A stretch of 64,000 nt of DNA, from NCBI RefSeq assembly GCF_900095225.1, contig NZ_LT607430.1, forward strand, positions 27,425 through 91,424, given 5' to 3'. Both the position numbers and the translations under genes were made by a program. This document shows, piece after piece, positions 26,154-34,958 of this stretch. Positions within the stretch are counted from its first letter, which is position 1. Each line of letters begins with the position of its first letter. Under the pieces are notes generated by a model. That model saw nothing but the letters and a program-made list of their open reading frames with translations, ran no database searches and was not told where the DNA came from. This stretch comes from Pseudomonas sp. UMAB-08 (GTDB lineage: Bacteria > Pseudomonadota > Gammaproteobacteria > Pseudomonadales > Pseudomonadaceae).

Positions 26154-27218
26154 ATGGCACTTATCAGCATGCGCCAGATGTTGGACCACGCAGCCGAGTT
26201 CGGCTACGGCGTCCCTGCTTTCAACGTCAACAACCTGGAACAGATGCGCGCCATTATGGAAGCGGCCGACAAGACCGATTCCCCGGTGATCGTTCAGGCT
26301 TCGGCCGGCGCGCGCAAATACGCCGGTGCCCCGTTCCTGCGTCACTTGATCCTCGCCGCAATCGAAGAGTTCCCGCACATCCCTGTGGTCATGCACCAGG
26401 ATCACGGCACCAGCCCTGATATCTGCCAGCGCTCGATCCAGTTGGGTTTCAGCTCGGTCATGATGGACGGCTCCCTTGCAGAAGACGGCAAGACCCCGAC
26501 TGATTACGAGTACAACGTGCGCGTGACCCAGCAAACCGTGGCCATGGCGCATGCCTGCGGCGTGTCGGTAGAAGGCGAGCTGGGCTGCCTGGGTTCCCTG
26601 GAAACCGGTATGGCTGGCGAAGAAGACGGCGTGGGTGCAGAAGGCGTGCTTGATCACAGCCAACTGTTGACCGACCCGGAAGAAGCCGCTGACTTCGTCA
26701 AAAGGACTCAGGTCGATGCCCTGGCTATCGCCATCGGTACCAGCCACGGCGCGTACAAGTTCACCAAGCCGCCTACCGGCGACACCTTGGCGATTGAACG
26801 CATCAAAGAAATCCACAAGCGCATCCCCAACACCCACTTGGTGATGCACGGTTCGTCTTCTGTTCCGCAAGAGTGGTTGAAAATCATCAACCAATACGGC
26901 GGCGACATTAAAGAGACCTACGGCGTACCCGTCGAAGAAATCGTCGAAGGCATCAAGTACGGCGTGCGCAAGGTCAACATCGACACTGACCTGCGTCTGG
27001 CGTCCACCGGTGCGATGCGTCGCCTGATGGCCACCAACCCGAGCGAATTTGACCCACGTAAATTCTTCGGCGAAACCATCGTTGCCATGCGTGACATCTG
27101 CATCGCGCGTTACGAAGCGTTCGGTACTGCTGGCCAGGCATCGAAGATCAAGCCGATGTCGCTGGAAAAAATGTACCTGCGTTATGCCAAAGGCGAGTTG
27201 AACGCCAAGGTCAACTGA
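26154..27218 (+). CDS. fba: Class II fructose-bisphosphate aldolase
   Basis: A zinc-dependent aldolase of 354 residues, of the class IIA long form seen with Calvin-type cbbA. Zn-site and active-site segments are VVMHQDHGTSPDICQRSIQL (residues about 79-98), GVSVEGELGCLGS, AIAIGTSHGAYKF and LVMHGSSSVPQEW. GGGAGAGAGACC lies before the ATG at 26154. The 131-base gap upstream probably holds its own promoter, and a strong terminator follows. With tktA, epd and pgk it forms the sugar-phosphate block of this region. Confidence 0.97.
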   Translation: MALISMRQMLDHAAEFGYGVPAFNVNNLEQMRAIMEAADKTDSPVIVQASAGARKYAGAPFLRHLILAAIEEFPHIPVVMHQDHGTSPDICQRSIQLGFSSVMMDGSLAEDGKTPTDYEYNVRVTQQTVAMAHACGVSVEGELGCLGSLETGMAGEEDGVGAEGVLDHSQLLTDPEEAADFVKRTQVDALAIAIGTSHGAYKFTKPPTGDTLAIERIKEIHKRIPNTHLVMHGSSSVPQEWLKIINQYGGDIKETYGVPVEEIVEGIKYGVRKVNIDTDLRLASTGAMRRLMATNPSEFDPRKFFGETIVAMRDICIARYEAFGTAGQASKIKPMSLEKMYLRYAKGELNAKVN

Positions 27219-27232
27219 GTTTGAGTTGATCG

Positions 27233-27263
27233 AAAAAAAACCCGCAGCGATGCGGGTTTTTTT
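27233..27263 (+). terminator. Rho-independent terminator after fba
   Basis: AAAAAAACCCGCA / TGCGGGTTTTTTT with a GCGA tetraloop; also readable from the minus strand as the end of the carnitine operon. Confidence 0.94.
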
Positions 27264-27294
27264 GTACCTCAAGTTACCTGTAGGAGCGCTGCAT

Positions 27295-28455
27295 CTACCG
27301 TTGCAATACCCGAATGCGCGACAGCAGTTCATCCCGGTCGATGTAGCAACCCTGGAAGTGCCGCGCACCGGTTGCTGGGTCGAACGCATTACGGGCGTGA
27401 AGGGTGCGGCGGTTGTCGAAGCACCACATGTCGCCGGGGCTCAGCCGCGCACTCACCCGAAAGCGTGCTTCGCGGGTCATGGCGATAAAACGTCGATAGG
27501 CCCGATACAGTGCGGGCATCTGCTCTGCGGGAGCGTCGAACGGGCCGCGCAGGAAGTTCGCCATGCGGATTTCACGGACCTGGCCCAAAGTGTCCAGTGC
27601 AATGATCGGCGCGAGGCACCGGTAGTCGCTGTGGCGATCCTTGTTGCGAAACTCCACCGGAATCTCGCACACACTACGAAACGCCTCCGGGTCTTCATGG
27701 CGCAGGGCATCGGCAATCGCAAAGCCATCGACGAACACACTTTCGCCGCCCACCGCGTCATTCACCAGGCAATGCAGAAACTGCAGCCCCGGTTGCAGCT
27801 CGCGGGTCGGCAGGTCGCTGTGCAACGGCAGATTGAAAGCGGTGTAGGCGTTGCTGTCGGCATCGGCTTTTGATTGCACATTGAACAGCACGCCAAAATT
27901 ACTCTCGCGGATAAACGAAATCCGCTTGGCGATCCCGGCCAATGAGCCCGGCTCCGTGGGCACGCCGCGCACCTGCGTCAGGCCGATATCACGCAACGCC
28001 AGCAGCCACTGAAGCAGCGCCTTCGGGTCCTCCATGATCGCGTGATATTCGAACACCGGCAGTTGCAGGTTGGCGGTCCACAGTTGGCTTTTCGGTTTGG
28101 CTTCGAACCGCTCGGCGCGCGACGCCTCGTCGTAAGCATGGGCGCGCAGCCAGCCAGGATCAAAACGACTTTGATGGCCGTTCTGCCATTCCACGCACAG
28201 ACAACCCTGGGCGTCGACAAGACTGGTGTTGGGCACCAGGTCTTCAGCGACATCGACGATTTCCAGCACCTGCTCACGGGTCACGCTGTACACGCATTCA
28301 GGGCACGGGCAGTTATCCCGCAGCCATTGATGATGAAAGGGGCTGAGCCGCCCATCGGCCCATTGCACGTGCAACCTGTCCGCCAAGGGTTGTACGGCGG
28401 TCAACGCGCTGATCAACGGGTAATTGCGAAAGTCGGCGACGGCGGGAGTGTTAAT
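27295..28455 (-). CDS. hocS: Gamma-butyrobetaine dioxygenase-like protein (HocS)
   Basis: About 386 residues. The N-terminal part has the zinc-binding segment WLRDNCPCPECV of gamma-butyrobetaine hydroxylases, followed by a TauD/Fe(II)-2-oxoglutarate domain with HSDLPTRE (iron His/Asp) and the distal His in CFDNRRTLHARNAF. The family makes L-carnitine; in P. aeruginosa the last gene of the carnitine operon is named hocS, homologue of carnitine synthase. No ATG or GTG precedes the conserved N-terminus. A strong GGAG sits six bases before an ATT codon at 28455 (reading I-N-T-P-A-V-A-D-F), which I take as the likely start; the alternative is TTG at 28512, which overlaps cdhB and has no such site. 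A REP half lies just past its stop. Confidence 0.87.
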   Translation of the reverse strand: MNTPAVADFRNYPLISALTAVQPLADRLHVQWADGRLSPFHHQWLRDNCPCPECVYSVTREQVLEIVDVAEDLVPNTSLVDAQGCLCVEWQNGHQSRFDPGWLRAHAYDEASRAERFEAKPKSQLWTANLQLPVFEYHAIMEDPKALLQWLLALRDIGLTQVRGVPTEPGSLAGIAKRISFIRESNFGVLFNVQSKADADSNAYTAFNLPLHSDLPTRELQPGLQFLHCLVNDAVGGESVFVDGFAIADALRHEDPEAFRSVCEIPVEFRNKDRHSDYRCLAPIIALDTLGQVREIRMANFLRGPFDAPAEQMPALYRAYRRFIAMTREARFRVSARLSPGDMWCFDNRRTLHARNAFDPATGARHFQGCYIDRDELLSRIRVLQR

Positions 28456-28495
28456 GGCGATCTCCTTTTTATGCGTGCAGGGATAGGCTCTTGGG

Positions 28496-28966
28496 TCAGA
28501 CGGGCAAACCAATCACGCGGCCGATGTAGGCGGGCCGCGGCAGGTCTTTTTGGGTTTCGACCAAGGCCAGCAGGGTGTTCAATACCGGCTCGCTGAACGG
28601 TGCCGAGCGTGGGCCCGCCAAGTCGACGTGCAACAGCATTTGCTCGTTGGCGGCCAAGGGTTCGTCGCTGCCGGGTGTGTGCAGGCTGTGGTAGAGATGC
28701 ACGCGTTTACGGTCGTGGCCGATAACTTGAGTGCGGACTTCGACCGCTTCGCCCAGCTTCACTTCATGCAGATAATTGAGATGGCATTCGAGGGTGAATA
28801 ACGAGTGGCCGCTGGCTTCGCGGTTGTCGCTGTCCAGGCCCAAATGGTCCATGAAAGCGTCTGTGGCGTAGCTGAAAATCAGCAGATAGAACGCATCGCG
28901 CAGATGCCCGTTGTAGTCGACCCAGTCAGCGAGGACCGGGGTTTTGTAGGTGGTAAGTGTTGGCAT
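28496..28966 (-). CDS. cdhB: Betainyl-CoA thioesterase-type hot-dog protein CdhB
   Basis: A 156-residue single hot-dog protein of the 4HBT type, with the active-site segment WVDYNGHLRDAFYLLIF (Asp17 region) and the FTLECHLNYLHEVKLGEAVE strand. In the carnitine pathway of Pseudomonas the thioesterase releases glycine betaine from betainyl-CoA produced by the BKACE enzyme. The order cdhC-cdhA-cdhB-hocS matches that operon. It is separated from cdhA by a REP pair. Confidence 0.9.
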   Translation of the reverse strand: MPTLTTYKTPVLADWVDYNGHLRDAFYLLIFSYATDAFMDHLGLDSDNREASGHSLFTLECHLNYLHEVKLGEAVEVRTQVIGHDRKRVHLYHSLHTPGSDEPLAANEQMLLHVDLAGPRSAPFSEPVLNTLLALVETQKDLPRPAYIGRVIGLPV

Positions 28967-29001
28967 GGCAGTCTCATCAATTTTTATCTGGAATGACCCC
29001 T

Positions 29002-29080
29002 TGTAGGAGCGGGCTTGCCCGCGATGCAGTCAGCGCGGTGTGTCAGGCAAGTCGCTATCGCGGGCAAGCCCGCTCCTACA
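29002..29080. repeat. REP pair between cdhA and cdhB
   Basis: TGTAGGAGCGGGCTTGCCCG at 29002 and its inverse CGGGCAAGCCCGCTCCTACA ending at 29080, filling most of the gap inside the operon. Confidence 0.92.
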
Positions 29081-29094
29081 GGTTTATTTATCGG

Positions 29095-30060
29095 CTACTC
29101 GCTAAACGCCATTCCATGCTTGGCTTTGGTGGTTTTCACCGCTTCAAGCACGGCCAGCAGGCAGTCATCGCGATAGCGTTCCAGGGCCGAGATACTGTGG
29201 CTGCCGAGCTGGTCGGTGGTGCCGTCGACCACATCGTCGATCAGCTTGTCGGTCAGTTCGGGTGCCGGTAAATAAGTCCACGGCAGTTGCAGTGCCGGGC
29301 CGAATTGCGCCATGAAATGGCGCATGCCCGCATCGCCGCCTGCCAGGGTGTAGGTCAGGAAGGTGCCCATGAACGACCAGCGCAGGCCTGCGCCAAAGCG
29401 GATCGCATCGTCGATTTCGCCGGTGGTTGCCACCCCGTCGTTGACCAGGTGCAAGGCCTCGCGCCACAGCGCTTCGAGCAGGCGGTCGGCGATAAAGCCC
29501 GGCACTTCCTTGCGCACGTGCAACGGACGCATGCCTAGGGACTCATACACCTTGATCGCCGCGTGTACGGCTTCGGGTGCCGTGTGCTTGCCGCCGACGA
29601 CTTCAACCAGTGGCAGCAGATAAACCGGGTTGAACGGGTGACCGACCACGCAGCGTTCGGGGTGGATGGCGCTTTCGTAAAATTCGCTGGGCAACAGGCC
29701 GGAGGTGCTGGAGCCGATCAAGGCATTGGGCTTGGCTGCGGCGCTGATCTTGCTGTGCAGGTCCAGCTTCAGGTCGAGACGCTCCGGGGCGCTTTCCTGG
29801 ATGAAGTCAGCATCACGCACACATTCTTCGATGGTCGCGACAAAGCGCAGGCGATCTTGCGACGCACCGGGTGCCAGGCCCTGTTTTTCCAGGGCGGACC
29901 AGGCATTGGCCACGCGTTTGCGCAGGGCCGCCTCAGCGCCGGGCGCCGGGTCCCAGGCGATCACGTCCAGGCCGTGAGCCAGTGCGCGGGAAACCCAACC
30001 GCTGCCGATAACGCCGCTGCCGAGCGCGGCGAAGATTTTGATGTCAGTGATAAAAGTCAT
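29095..30060 (-). CDS. cdhA: L-carnitine 3-dehydrogenase CdhA
   Basis: A 321-residue NAD-dependent 3-hydroxyacyl-CoA-dehydrogenase-family enzyme that oxidises L-carnitine to 3-dehydrocarnitine. The Rossmann motif is ALGSGVIGSGWVSRALAHGL (residues about 12-31), with GSSTSGLLPSEFYESA and GHPFNPVYLLPLVEVVGG in the substrate region. The start is the ATG at 30060 (MTFITDIKIFAALG) with AGGAAG upstream; the in-frame extension to 30135 runs into a REP. It is flanked by REP pairs on both sides within the operon. Confidence 0.95.
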   Translation of the reverse strand: MTFITDIKIFAALGSGVIGSGWVSRALAHGLDVIAWDPAPGAEAALRKRVANAWSALEKQGLAPGASQDRLRFVATIEECVRDADFIQESAPERLDLKLDLHSKISAAAKPNALIGSSTSGLLPSEFYESAIHPERCVVGHPFNPVYLLPLVEVVGGKHTAPEAVHAAIKVYESLGMRPLHVRKEVPGFIADRLLEALWREALHLVNDGVATTGEIDDAIRFGAGLRWSFMGTFLTYTLAGGDAGMRHFMAQFGPALQLPWTYLPAPELTDKLIDDVVDGTTDQLGSHSISALERYRDDCLLAVLEAVKTTKAKHGMAFSE

Positions 30061-30094
30061 CGCTACTTCCTGAATAGAAATCTGTAGATGATTC

Positions 30095-30184
30095 TGTGGG
30101 AGCGAATTCATTCGCGAAGGCGGTGTGTCAGGCACTGACGATGTTGGATGTGCCGACGTCTTCGCGGATAAATCCGCTCCTACA
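30095..30184. repeat. REP-type pair between cdhC and cdhA
   Basis: TGTGGGAGCGAATTCATTCG at 30095 and the inverse-type GCGGATAAATCCGCTCCTACA ending at 30184 (first base of the quoted copy trimmed: CGGATAAATCCGCTCCTACA). This is the other REP subtype, with an AATTCATT or ATAAAT centre. Confidence 0.82.
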
Positions 30185-30191
30185 ATGGAGA

Positions 30192-31079
30192 TCAGCCGCG
30201 TTTCTTGAGGCCCATCTTGACCCGGCCTTCGGCGGGGGTCAGAACCCGGGCGCCCAGGCGGCTGAGGATTTCCGAGGCGCGTTCGACCAGTGCGCCATTG
30301 CTGGCCAGCACGCCGCGATCAAGCCAGATGTTGTCTTCCAGACCCACGCGCACGTTGCCGCCGAGCAGCACGGCCTGGGCTGCCATCGGCATCTGCATGC
30401 GACCGATACCAAAGGCTGCCCACACGGCGTTTTCAGGCAGGTTATCGACCATGGCTTTCATGGTGGTGGTGTCAGCGGGTGCGCCCCACGGGATGCCCAT
30501 GCACAGCTGGAACAGTGGGTCGTCGAGTAGACCTTCCTTGATCATCTGCTTGGCGAACCACAGGTGACCGGTGTCGAAAATTTCCAGCTCGGCTTTCACG
30601 CCCAGCGCTTGAATGCGTTTGGCGCCAGCGCGCAGTTGGGCTGGAGTGGACACGTAGATGGTGTCGCCATCGCCAAAGTTCAGGGTGCCGCAATCGAGAG
30701 TGCAGATTTCTGGCAGCAGTGCTTCGACGTGTGCCAGGCGGCTCAGCGGGCCGATCAGGTCGGTGTTCGGACCGAACTCCATCGGGTTCTCGCCCGCGCC
30801 AATCTCCAGGTCGCCACCCATGCCGGCGGTGAGGTTGACGATGATGTCGACGTCGGCTTCGCGAATGCGCTCCATCACTTCGCGGTACAGGGCCACGTCG
30901 CGGCTGAACTTGCCGGTTTCCGGGTTGCGTACGTGGCAATGAACCACGGTCGCACCGGCTTTGGCGGCTTCAACGGCGGCGGCGGCAATTTGTTTGGGAG
31001 TGACCGGGACCAGATGGCTCTTCCCGGTTGTGTCGCCAGCACCGGTCAGTGCGCAGGTGATGATGACGTCATGGTTCAT
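30192..31079 (-). CDS. cdhC: 3-Dehydrocarnitine cleavage enzyme, BKACE family (CdhC)
   Basis: A 295-residue zinc-dependent beta-keto acid cleavage enzyme. The metal motif is H47-C-H49 in TVVHCHVRNPETGKFSRD, followed by VNLTAGMGGDLEIG, TLDCGTLNFGDGDTIYVSTP and LCMGIPWGAPADT. With acetyl-CoA it converts 3-dehydrocarnitine to acetoacetate and betainyl-CoA, the committed step toward glycine betaine. The substrate assignment rests on the operon context, since BKACE proteins vary in substrate. An AAGGAACC sequence precedes the ATG at 31079. Confidence 0.93.
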   Translation of the reverse strand: MNHDVIITCALTGAGDTTGKSHLVPVTPKQIAAAAVEAAKAGATVVHCHVRNPETGKFSRDVALYREVMERIREADVDIIVNLTAGMGGDLEIGAGENPMEFGPNTDLIGPLSRLAHVEALLPEICTLDCGTLNFGDGDTIYVSTPAQLRAGAKRIQALGVKAELEIFDTGHLWFAKQMIKEGLLDDPLFQLCMGIPWGAPADTTTMKAMVDNLPENAVWAAFGIGRMQMPMAAQAVLLGGNVRVGLEDNIWLDRGVLASNGALVERASEILSRLGARVLTPAEGRVKMGLKKRG

Positions 31080-31162
31080 TTCAGGTTCCTTACAGGCGGA
31101 TTTTAGGGTGTGGCAATCCCGTCCGCAGCCCGTTCAGGCTGCGGATCGGTGGTTCGGATACG

Positions 31163-32110
31163 CTACGGGTTGCTGCTCAGCTTCAGGTTTTCAGCGGCAT
31201 CTTTGCCGTCAAAGGTTTTCACCCCGGCGAGCCAGCGCTTGAGGTCTTGCGGATGGTCTTTGAGCCATTGCCGGGCTGACTCAAGCGCGTCTTTGTGGTC
31301 GAGCAACGGCTGCATCATCCGGCTCTCGTCTTCAGCGGTGAAACTCAGGTTGGTCAGCAGCTTGTCGACGTTCGGGCAACGCTGGGCATAATCCGGCGCG
31401 GTAACGGTCCAGACTTTGGCCTCGCCTTCATTCGGGCCGAGGGCGTTATCGCTGCCAGTAAGGTAGGTCATCTTCTGGTTGACGTTCATGGGGTGCGGCG
31501 CCCACCCGAAGAACACGATGGCTTCGTTGCGATTGACCGCCCGAGTGACCGCCGACAGCATCCCGGCTTCGCCTGATTCCACCAACTGGAAGTCGCCGAG
31601 GCCAAACTGGTTCTTGGCGATCATTTCCTTGATCTGGGTGTTGGCACCTGAGCCGGGCTCGATGCCGTAGATTTTGCCGCCCAGTTCTTTCTTGAATTTG
31701 GCGATGTCGGCAAAGGTTTTCAGGCCCTTGTCGGCGAGGTAGGTCGGAACGGCGAGGGTCGCGCGAGCGTCTTTGAGGCTGGGTTCAGGCAGAATGCGCA
31801 CCTGATTTTGCTTCACGAACGGGGTGATGGTCTGGGTCATCAACGGGTCCCAGTAGCCGAGGAACATGTCCAGGCGCTGGTCGCGGATGCCGGCGAAGAT
31901 GATTTGCTGCGAGGCGCTGGTCTGTTTGGTCTTGTAGCCCAGGCCATCGAGCAAGACTTGGGTCATGGCGCTGGTGGCCATAACGTCGGTCCAGTTGACC
32001 ACGCCCAGGCGTACGTTCTGACAGGTTGCCGCTTCAGCTGCACTGGCGCTGTTGGCGATGAAGGTGGTACCGGTGAGTGCCAGCAAACAACAGCTGATCA
32101 GTCGTTTCAT
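31163..32110 (-). CDS. caiX: Carnitine-binding periplasmic protein CaiX
   Basis: A 315-residue precursor. Residues 1-24 are a signal peptide (MKRLISCCLLALTGTTFIAN, cleavage near SASA). The mature part is an OpuAC/ProX-type quaternary-amine binding protein with GVVNWTDVMATSAMTQVLLD, YWDPLMTQTITPF and FFGWAPHPMNVNQKMTYL; tryptophans such as those in NWTD, GYWDP and GWAP would form the cation cage. Its permease and ATPase are not here; in P. aeruginosa CaiX delivers to the CbcVW transporter encoded elsewhere. It is the first gene of the carnitine operon, divergent from cdhR, with GAGGGAA before the ATG. Confidence 0.93.
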   Translation of the reverse strand: MKRLISCCLLALTGTTFIANSASAAEAATCQNVRLGVVNWTDVMATSAMTQVLLDGLGYKTKQTSASQQIIFAGIRDQRLDMFLGYWDPLMTQTITPFVKQNQVRILPEPSLKDARATLAVPTYLADKGLKTFADIAKFKKELGGKIYGIEPGSGANTQIKEMIAKNQFGLGDFQLVESGEAGMLSAVTRAVNRNEAIVFFGWAPHPMNVNQKMTYLTGSDNALGPNEGEAKVWTVTAPDYAQRCPNVDKLLTNLSFTAEDESRMMQPLLDHKDALESARQWLKDHPQDLKRWLAGVKTFDGKDAAENLKLSSNP

Positions 32111-32275
32111 GATGGATTCCCTCGGCAGTCGTTATTGTGGGGTTCCGACGTCTGCGCGCCGTGATGCAACGTTACGCAGCCGCAGCCCCCGGAAAACGCA
32201 CAGCGGCGACGCGCTCTTGCACAGTAGCGACCTGTTCCCTTGCTGTCCTCATTCAACTGGCGTATGTGGTGAGTG

Positions 32276-33244
32276 ATGCTGACCCCGCGAGTACCGCCGA
32301 TGTCCCAGGACTATTACTTTTTGCTCATGCCCGGGTTCTCGGTGATGGGCTTCGTCTCGGCCGTCGAGCCATTGCGCGTCGCCAATCGCTTCGGCGGCGA
32401 GCTGTATCGCTGGCATGTGCTGAGTGTCGATGGCGGGGCGGTGGTTGCCAGTAATGGCATGTCGGTCAACGCCGATGCCGCGCTGGAGCCGCTAAAAAAA
32501 GGCACGACGTTGTGGGTGGTGGCGGGTTTTGAACCCTTGAAGTTCTGCACCCCAGCGCTGGAGCAGTGGCTGCGTCGACTCGATCACGAAGGCGTGACCC
32601 TTGGCGGCATCGACACCGGCAGCTTTATCCTGGCGCAGGCAGGCCTGCTCGACGGCCATCGCCTGACCCTGCATTGGGAGGCGTTGGGGGCGTTCAAGGA
32701 GTCTTATCCACAGTTGGCCGTGACTCAGGAGTTGTTCGAAATCGACCGTCGCCGCATCACGTCCGCAGGCGGCACGGCGTCCATCGACATGATGCTCGAC
32801 CTGATCGGCCAGGCCCACGGGCCGGAACTGGCGATTCAGGTGTCGGAACAGTTCGTACTCGGCCGGATTCGCCCGCGCAAAGACCACCAACGCATGCAGA
32901 TCGCCACGCGTTACGGCATCAACAACAAAAAGCTGGTGCAGGTCATCGGCGAAATGGAACAACACACCGAACCACCGCTCAGCACCCTGGACCTGGCCGA
33001 CGGGATTCAAGTGACCCGCCGTCAGCTAGAGCGCCTTTTTCGCCTGCATTTGAAAGACACTCCGAGCAATTTCTATCTCGGGCTGCGCCTGGAGAAGGCG
33101 CGACAACTGCTGCGCCAGACCGACATGAGTGTGCTGGAAGTCAGCCTGGCCTGCGGCTTTGAATCGCCGTCGTACTTCACCCGCAGTTACCGAGCACGGT
33201 TTACGCGCTGCCCGAGAGAGGATCGACAGCAGTCGAAAGCGTGA
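32276..33244 (+). CDS. cdhR: AraC-family carnitine regulator CdhR (GATase1-like)
   Basis: About 322 residues. The N-terminal 190 or so form a DJ-1/class I amidotransferase-like sensing domain (YYFLLMPGFSVMGFVSAVEP, GGIDTGSFILAQAGLLDGHR). The C-terminal 90 are two AraC helix-turn-helix motifs (IQVTRRQLERLFRLHLKDTP and MSVLEVSLACGFESPSYFTR). This architecture is that of CdhR, ArgR and GbdR. CdhR activates the carnitine operon, which diverges across a 165-base gap that must contain its site; I could not define the box. Start candidates are GTG 32273, ATG 32276 and ATG 32300, none with an ideal ribosome site. Confidence 0.93.
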   Translation: MLTPRVPPMSQDYYFLLMPGFSVMGFVSAVEPLRVANRFGGELYRWHVLSVDGGAVVASNGMSVNADAALEPLKKGTTLWVVAGFEPLKFCTPALEQWLRRLDHEGVTLGGIDTGSFILAQAGLLDGHRLTLHWEALGAFKESYPQLAVTQELFEIDRRRITSAGGTASIDMMLDLIGQAHGPELAIQVSEQFVLGRIRPRKDHQRMQIATRYGINNKKLVQVIGEMEQHTEPPLSTLDLADGIQVTRRQLERLFRLHLKDTPSNFYLGLRLEKARQLLRQTDMSVLEVSLACGFESPSYFTRSYRARFTRCPREDRQQSKA

Positions 33245-33263
33245 ATCACTATCAGGTGCGGCT

Positions 33264-33656
33264 TCACTCCATCCCGATCGACTGCAAATACTCCGACCGT
33301 TGATCGCTCATCTGCGAGAAGCAATCGTTTTGCCCGATTTCGAGGGTCTGGCTGCCTTTTTCGCTCAGGAAGGTTTGTACCGTGCAGTCAGCCTCGCGCA
33401 GTTTGGTCCAGATCTGTTGGGCATTTTTTATTTTTGCGAGGTAGTCGTTCAGCTGCGCCGGGTGGTTGGCGTACTGAGAGCTGATCCGGTCGACCAGGTC
33501 TTTATAAGCGTTATCCAGCTCGTGCTGGGAGGTGGTTTTGTTGAAGGCCGAGCACTCGAAGCTCTGCTGGGTGGTTTCCACGTTGTCGCAGGGGGTGCTG
33601 TCTTCGGCTTGAGCGCCGGTTGCCAGCACTGCCAGCACCAATAACATTGACCTCAT
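33264..33656 (-). CDS. LprI/DUF1311 family periplasmic protein
   Basis: A 130-residue precursor with a short signal peptide (MLLVLAVLATGAQA) and a DUF1311 domain: CDNVETTQQSFECSAFNKTT, a helical LDNAYKDLVDRISSQY, and the C-terminal DCTVQTFLSEKGSQTLEIGQ with DCFSQMSDQRSEYL. Four cysteines probably make two disulfides. LprI-type proteins have been linked to lysozyme inhibition; here the role is unproven. I start at the ATG 33656 because GAGG is nine bases upstream; the ATG at 33665 abuts that site and a far longer open frame has no homology. It is convergent with cdhR. Confidence 0.85.
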   Translation of the reverse strand: MRSMLLVLAVLATGAQAEDSTPCDNVETTQQSFECSAFNKTTSQHELDNAYKDLVDRISSQYANHPAQLNDYLAKIKNAQQIWTKLREADCTVQTFLSEKGSQTLEIGQNDCFSQMSDQRSEYLQSIGME

Positions 33657-33896
33657 TTGCGACATCCTCGCCGGTTGTTCGGAGCAATCGCCAGAGATTT
33701 TCCTCCAGGCGCCGCGTAAAGAACAGAGGCCCAATGGTCTATCTAAGCAGGTGGCGCTGACCCTTTGTCGTTTCTTGACGCTTTCGGCAAACCCCCTGTC
33801 GTTTTTGCACCCGGCTCGCTCAACCCTCAGGCATATGCTGGCCCCAAAGCGCCGGCAGACGATTCGGCGCATGAATCACCCAGAGGGGACAGCCTG

Positions 33897-34874
33897 ATGA
33901 GCCCAGCCGAATTGCACGCCGACAGCATCGTTATTGACGGGCTGATCATTGCCAAGTGGAACCGTGAGCTGTTCGAAGACATGCGCAAAGGTGGCCTGAC
34001 CGCTGCTAACTGCACCGTGTCGGTGTGGGAAGGTTTCCAGGCGACCATCAACAGCATCTGCACCAGCCAGAAGCTGATGCGTGAAAACAGTGACCTGGTC
34101 ATCCCCGTGCGTACCACGGCGGATATCCGCAAGGCCAAGGAACAAGGCAAGACCGGCATCCTCTTCGGTTTCCAGAACGCCCACGCTTATGAAGACCAGA
34201 TCGGCTACGTCGAGATCTTCAAGCAGCTCGGCGTTGGCATCGTGCAGATGTGCTACAACACGCAAAACCTGGTCGGCACCGGCTGTTACGAACGCGACGG
34301 CGGCCTGTCGGGCTTCGGTCGCGAGATCGTTGCCGAAATGAACCGCGTCGGCGTCATGTGCGACCTGTCTCACGTGGGTTCGAAAACCTCCGAAGAAGTC
34401 ATCCTCGAATCGAAAAAACCGGTCTGCTACTCGCACTGCCTGCCGTCCGGCTTGAAAGAACATCCGCGCAACAAGTCCGATGAAGAGCTGAAGTTCATCG
34501 CTGACCACGGCGGTTTCGTTGGCGTGACCATGTTCGCGCCGTTCCTCGCCAAGGGCATCGATTCGACCATCGACGACTACGCCGAAGCCATCGAATACGT
34601 GATGAACATTGTCGGTGAAGACGCCATCGGTATTGGCACTGACTTCACGCAGGGTCACGGTCAGGACTTCTTCGAATACCTGACCCACGACAAGGGCTAC
34701 GCGCGTCGTCTGACCAGCTTCGGCAAGATCATCAACCCGCTGGGTATTCGTACCGTGGGTGAGTTCCCCAACCTGACCGAAACCCTGCTCAAGCGCGGCC
34801 ACCCCGAGCGCGTCGTGCGCAAAATCATGGGCGAGAACTGGGTGAACGTTCTCAAGGATGTTTGGGGCGAGTAA
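33897..34874 (+). CDS. Membrane-dipeptidase (renal dipeptidase) family protein of the dgc locus
   Basis: A 325-residue metal-dependent hydrolase of the peptidase M19 type. The LHADSIVIDGLIIAKWNREL start stands where dipeptidases have a metal-binding HxD (here D-G-L), NAHAYEDQIGYVEIFKQLGV contains the bridging-Glu region, VMCDLSHVGSKTSEEVI and KPVCYSHCLPSGLKEHPRNK hold the two conserved histidines, and GIGTDFTQGH is the last motif. Since the first metal His is absent, the activity may differ from true dipeptidases. GAGGGG precedes the ATG at 33897. It leads the dgc genes, as PA5396 does in P. aeruginosa; its role in dimethylglycine breakdown is unknown to me. Confidence 0.88.
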   Translation: MSPAELHADSIVIDGLIIAKWNRELFEDMRKGGLTAANCTVSVWEGFQATINSICTSQKLMRENSDLVIPVRTTADIRKAKEQGKTGILFGFQNAHAYEDQIGYVEIFKQLGVGIVQMCYNTQNLVGTGCYERDGGLSGFGREIVAEMNRVGVMCDLSHVGSKTSEEVILESKKPVCYSHCLPSGLKEHPRNKSDEELKFIADHGGFVGVTMFAPFLAKGIDSTIDDYAEAIEYVMNIVGEDAIGIGTDFTQGHGQDFFEYLTHDKGYARRLTSFGKIINPLGIRTVGEFPNLTETLLKRGHPERVVRKIMGENWVNVLKDVWGE

Positions 34875-34958
34875 CGCTCACACCGTATCTGCATTGAATA
34901 GCTGACCCCACTGCCATCCGCGCAGTGGGCGCAACCCGAATTTCTGGAGTGTTACCCC

